Shown here: positions 12,983-15,042 of the stretch, piece by piece
Layout of the letters: each line of letters opens with the position of its first letter
Numbering within the stretch: the first letter of the stretch is position 1
Assembly (NCBI GenBank): GCA_006226225.1
Contig: SBHI01000060.1
Location: 1 to 15,042 of the forward strand
DNA length: 15,042 nt
Reading direction: 5' to 3'
From: Alphaproteobacteria bacterium
GTDB taxonomy: Bacteria > Pseudomonadota > Alphaproteobacteria > Micavibrionales > CSBR16-224
Position numbers and translations under genes: made by a program
The notes under the pieces: generated by a model
Databases searched by the model: none
Told to the model about the DNA's origin: nothing
What the model saw: only the letters and a program-made list of their open reading frames with translations

Positions 12983-13945
12983 TTAAGCGGAAAATTTCCG
13001 CAATAAACCATCCAACTGATCTAAGTCGCGATAAGCAATGGTAATTGTTCCACGCTCCGGATGACCGTTTTCAGGATCAATTGTGACTTTCAGTCCCAGC
13101 TGCCCCGTCAGTTTGTCCTCCAATGCGATCAAATCAATGCTTTTCTTTTCCGGTTTTGCAGCCGCTTTTTTTGCCGTTTTGCTTATGGCCCCTCCTGCAA
13201 CGCGCCGTTCTGTTTCGCGCACACTAAGACCTTGTTTTACAACAATATCCGCCAACTCTTTCATATTCGGCGCCCCTAAAATCGCACGGGCATGTCCGGC
13301 ACTGAGCAACCCCTCACGCAGGTAATCCGCAACAGCGGCTGGTAATTTCAACAAACGCAGTGTATTGGCAACGTGACTGCGGCTTTTACCTAGCTGTCCA
13401 GCCAAATCTTCCTGACGGTAAGAAAACTCCTCAATCAGGCGCTGATACCCCTCCGCCTCTTCCACGGGATTTAAGTCCTGGCGCTGCAAGTTTTCAATCA
13501 GGGCTATTTCCAAAGCTGTGCGGTCATCAATTTCTTTAATGACAACAGGCAGTTTATGCAGCTGTGCTTCCTGTGCCGCACGCCAACGGCGTTCTCCGGC
13601 AACAATTTCGTAACTTCCTCCCTCCAGCGGGCGCACCAAAAGCGGTTGCAACACACCGTGAATTTTCACCGATTCAACCAGTTGCTTCATTTTTTCATCA
13701 GCAAAATGTCTGCGCGGCTGATATTTTCCAGGCACCAATGCAACAACAGGAAGTTCTTGAATTTTTACGCCAGATTTACGGGCGGCGTTTTCAACAGAGC
13801 CCGACAATTCCACCTCATCCGCATCTTCCACCAAAGCTGCCGCAAAATCGGCATAATCGGATGCACCATCCTGAAACAAGGCATCAAGGCCGCGACCAAG
13901 ACCGCCACGCTTTTTCTTTTTCATCTGTGACGACTGTCCACTCAT
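12983..13945 (-). CDS. parB: Chromosome-partitioning protein ParB
   Basis: A CTP-dependent DNA clamp that loads at parS, spreads, and works with ParA to segregate the origin region. Seen in order: a basic start with RGGLGRGLDALF (13-24); a linker of about 35 residues; PGKYQPRRHF; the CTP-pocket motifs GVLQPLLVRP (97-106) and GERRWRAA (117-124); the ENLQRQDLNPVEEAEGYQRL segment; a helix-turn-helix around 165-192 (RQEDLAGQLGKSRSHVANTLRLLKLP); and a C-terminal dimerisation domain. At 320 residues it is slightly longer than many ParB proteins because of the acidic linker after residue 25. ATG 13945 overlaps the parA stop (ATGA) and has AGGAGG four bases upstream. A matching parS site lies upstream of parA. 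Confidence 0.97.
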   Translation of the reverse strand: MSGQSSQMKKKKRGGLGRGLDALFQDGASDYADFAAALVEDADEVELSGSVENAARKSGVKIQELPVVALVPGKYQPRRHFADEKMKQLVESVKIHGVLQPLLVRPLEGGSYEIVAGERRWRAAQEAQLHKLPVVIKEIDDRTALEIALIENLQRQDLNPVEEAEGYQRLIEEFSYRQEDLAGQLGKSRSHVANTLRLLKLPAAVADYLREGLLSAGHARAILGAPNMKELADIVVKQGLSVRETERRVAGGAISKTAKKAAAKPEKKSIDLIALEDKLTGQLGLKVTIDPENGHPERGTITIAYRDLDQLDGLLRKFSA

Positions 13946-14766
13946 GCTGCCTCCTGCCCTTTTCTTTTCTCTGTTTTTGCGTGGTTATGGCGGCGCAATA
14001 CTTCCCGCGCCAGCTGAATATATGCCTGCGATCCCGGACAACGCATATCATAAACAATTGCCGGTAAGCCGTAAGATGGAGCCTCGGAAATACGAACATT
14101 GCGTGGAATTACTGCTTTAAACACTTTATCCCCAAAATGCGCGCGCACATCTTCCGCGACCTGACCGGAAAGATTATTCCGTTTATCATACATTGTCAGA
14201 ACAATACCTTCCAGCGACAGCTTACCATTGAAGCTGCTGCAAACCCGCTCAATCGTACGAACCAGATGGGCCAGACCTTCCAATGCATAAAATTCACACT
14301 GCAAGGGAACAATCACCCCATCCGAGCAGACAAGTGCATTTAAAGTCAATAGGTTAAGTGACGGCGGGCAGTCAAATAGCACATAATCAAATCCCGTGCC
14401 GTCATATTTTTCGAAAGCCTTGCGTAAACGCGATTCACGGTTTTTCGCATCCACGAGCTCGATTTCCGCGCCAGACAAATGCACTGATGACGGGATAACA
14501 AACAGGCGCGGTACGCGGGTTTCAACAGCCGCCTCAGCAACACCACATTCTCCAAACAATACTTCATATGTGCCGTTCACACGGCTGGCGCGGTCAATAC
14601 CGAAACCGGTAGAGGCGTTTCCTTGTGGATCAAGGTCAACCAGTAAAACCCGCCGCCCGACAGCTGCTAAAGCTGTTGCAAGATTCACTGCGGTCGTTGT
14701 TTTACCAACACCGCCCTTTTGGTTTGCAATACTAATGAAATGTGTGTCTGTCTTTTTTCTTGTCAT
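13942..14766 (-). CDS. parA: Chromosome-partitioning ATPase ParA
   Basis: A Walker-type ATPase of the ParA/MinD/Soj group that forms an ATP-bound DNA-binding dimer and pulls ParB-parS complexes. Residues 17-24 are the deviant Walker A KGGVGKTT, with both lysines K17 (signature) and K22; VDLDPQGN follows at 43-50, and YVLFDCPPSLNLLTLNAL is Walker B. At 274 residues it is the short chromosomal type without an N-terminal helix-turn-helix domain. ATG 14766 is the only plausible start, but no Shine-Dalgarno is visible in the preceding 40 bases. It overlaps parB by 4 bp and lies 48 bp past parS, downstream of rsmG. Confidence 0.97.
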   Translation of the reverse strand: MTRKKTDTHFISIANQKGGVGKTTTAVNLATALAAVGRRVLLVDLDPQGNASTGFGIDRASRVNGTYEVLFGECGVAEAAVETRVPRLFVIPSSVHLSGAEIELVDAKNRESRLRKAFEKYDGTGFDYVLFDCPPSLNLLTLNALVCSDGVIVPLQCEFYALEGLAHLVRTIERVCSSFNGKLSLEGIVLTMYDKRNNLSGQVAEDVRAHFGDKVFKAVIPRNVRISEAPSYGLPAIVYDMRCPGSQAYIQLAREVLRRHNHAKTEKRKGQEAA

Positions 14767-14814
14767 GATGGGTATTATTGATACAGGAATTTAACGCCGC
14801 GTTCCAGCAGAAAA

Positions 14815-14830
14815 TGTTTCACGTGAAACA
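14815..14830. promoter_or_regulatory. parS centromere site
   Basis: TGTTTCACGTGAAACA, identical to the widely conserved 16-bp chromosomal parS consensus bound by ParB. The palindrome extends perfectly by AAAA and TTTT to 24 bp (14811-14834), the right end overlapping the rsmG stop codon. It sits between rsmG and parA, the classic origin-proximal place. Confidence 0.97.
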
Positions 14831-14832
14831 TT

Positions 14833-15042
14833 TTACTTTTGCGCAATGTCCTTCAATACAAGTACAACACCATCTCCACCGCTTATAGTTTGCTGTTTTT
14901 CAAAAGAAAAACTCCAATTTTCTTTCGCTGCGGCAAGTTCTTCCTCCGCCATCTGGCCCTTTAAAAAAACACAGCGCCCGCCTTCTTTTAAAAGCGGCGC
15001 TGCATAACCCAACAACTGTGGCAAAGCGGCCAAAGCCCGCGC
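14833..15042 (-). CDS. rsmG: 16S rRNA (guanine-N7) methyltransferase RsmG/GidB, C-terminal end
   Basis: The last 69 residues of a protein whose 5' end lies past the right edge; the frame is open to the last base. It reads ARALAALPQLLGYAAPLLKEGGRCVFLKGQ, the typical RsmG segment (ARALAPL...L.LAAPLLK.GG..LFLKG), followed by a short charged helix and a VVLVLKDI strand. RsmG methylates G527 of 16S rRNA using S-adenosylmethionine. The gene order rsmG-parA-parB is the usual one. A TTG at 15033 could serve as a nominal start codon but is only an internal leucine here. Confidence 0.9.
   Translation of the reverse strand, partial: ARALAALPQLLGYAAPLLKEGGRCVFLKGQMAEEELAAAKENWSFSFEKQQTISGGDGVVLVLKDIAQK

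Overview
The window is ordinary-density bacterial chromosome, almost entirely coding, with no gap above 300 bases. It most likely comes from an alphaproteobacterium of mid G+C content. The evidence is a DUF3035 (BamF-like) lipoprotein behind lspA, a YdcH/DUF465 protein, the rsmG-parA-parB order with a perfect parS site, and a conserved hypothetical protein of a type I associate with Rhodospirillales-like genomes. I cannot name a genus. The parS site and rsmG-parA-parB suggest the right end lies near the replication origin. No mobile element, CRISPR array, rRNA or tRNA gene was seen.

Layout. Positions 1-3831 (+): the 3' part of a thiamine-diphosphate enzyme, a conserved hypothetical gene behind an exact sigma-54 promoter match, then ribF-lspA-DUF3035 lipoprotein. 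ribF and lspA overlap by 4 bp. Positions 3828-5476 (-): 6-phosphofructokinase followed by a DUF962/Mpo1-like membrane protein. Positions 5578-5781 (+): a small YdcH-like protein, divergent from pfk. Positions 5778-7467 (-): a VOC-family protein followed by a dicarboxylate/amino-acid:cation symporter, 7 bp apart. Positions 7584-8447 (+): a thioredoxin with a 180-residue C-terminal extension. It meets mfd (8517-12056, -) tail to tail over a strong bidirectional terminator. Positions 12188-12874 (-): an unrecognised helical protein with its own promoter directly behind parB. Positions 12983-15042 (-): parB, parA, parS and the 3' end of rsmG.

How the genes fit together. Most are housekeeping genes: flavin cofactor synthesis, lipoprotein maturation with an outer-membrane lipoprotein, glycolysis, transcription-coupled repair and chromosome segregation. 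The less ordinary signals are regulatory. A sigma-54 promoter has its predicted start at the edge of a hairpin that would otherwise bury the next gene's ribosome-binding site. A near-identical 19-bp element is shared by the trx and mfd promoters. A strong terminator on the plus strand at 12151-12175 has no plus-strand gene before it, which may mark a small RNA. At protein level the riboflavin-kinase half of RibF looks degenerate and the thioredoxin carries a long helical tail.
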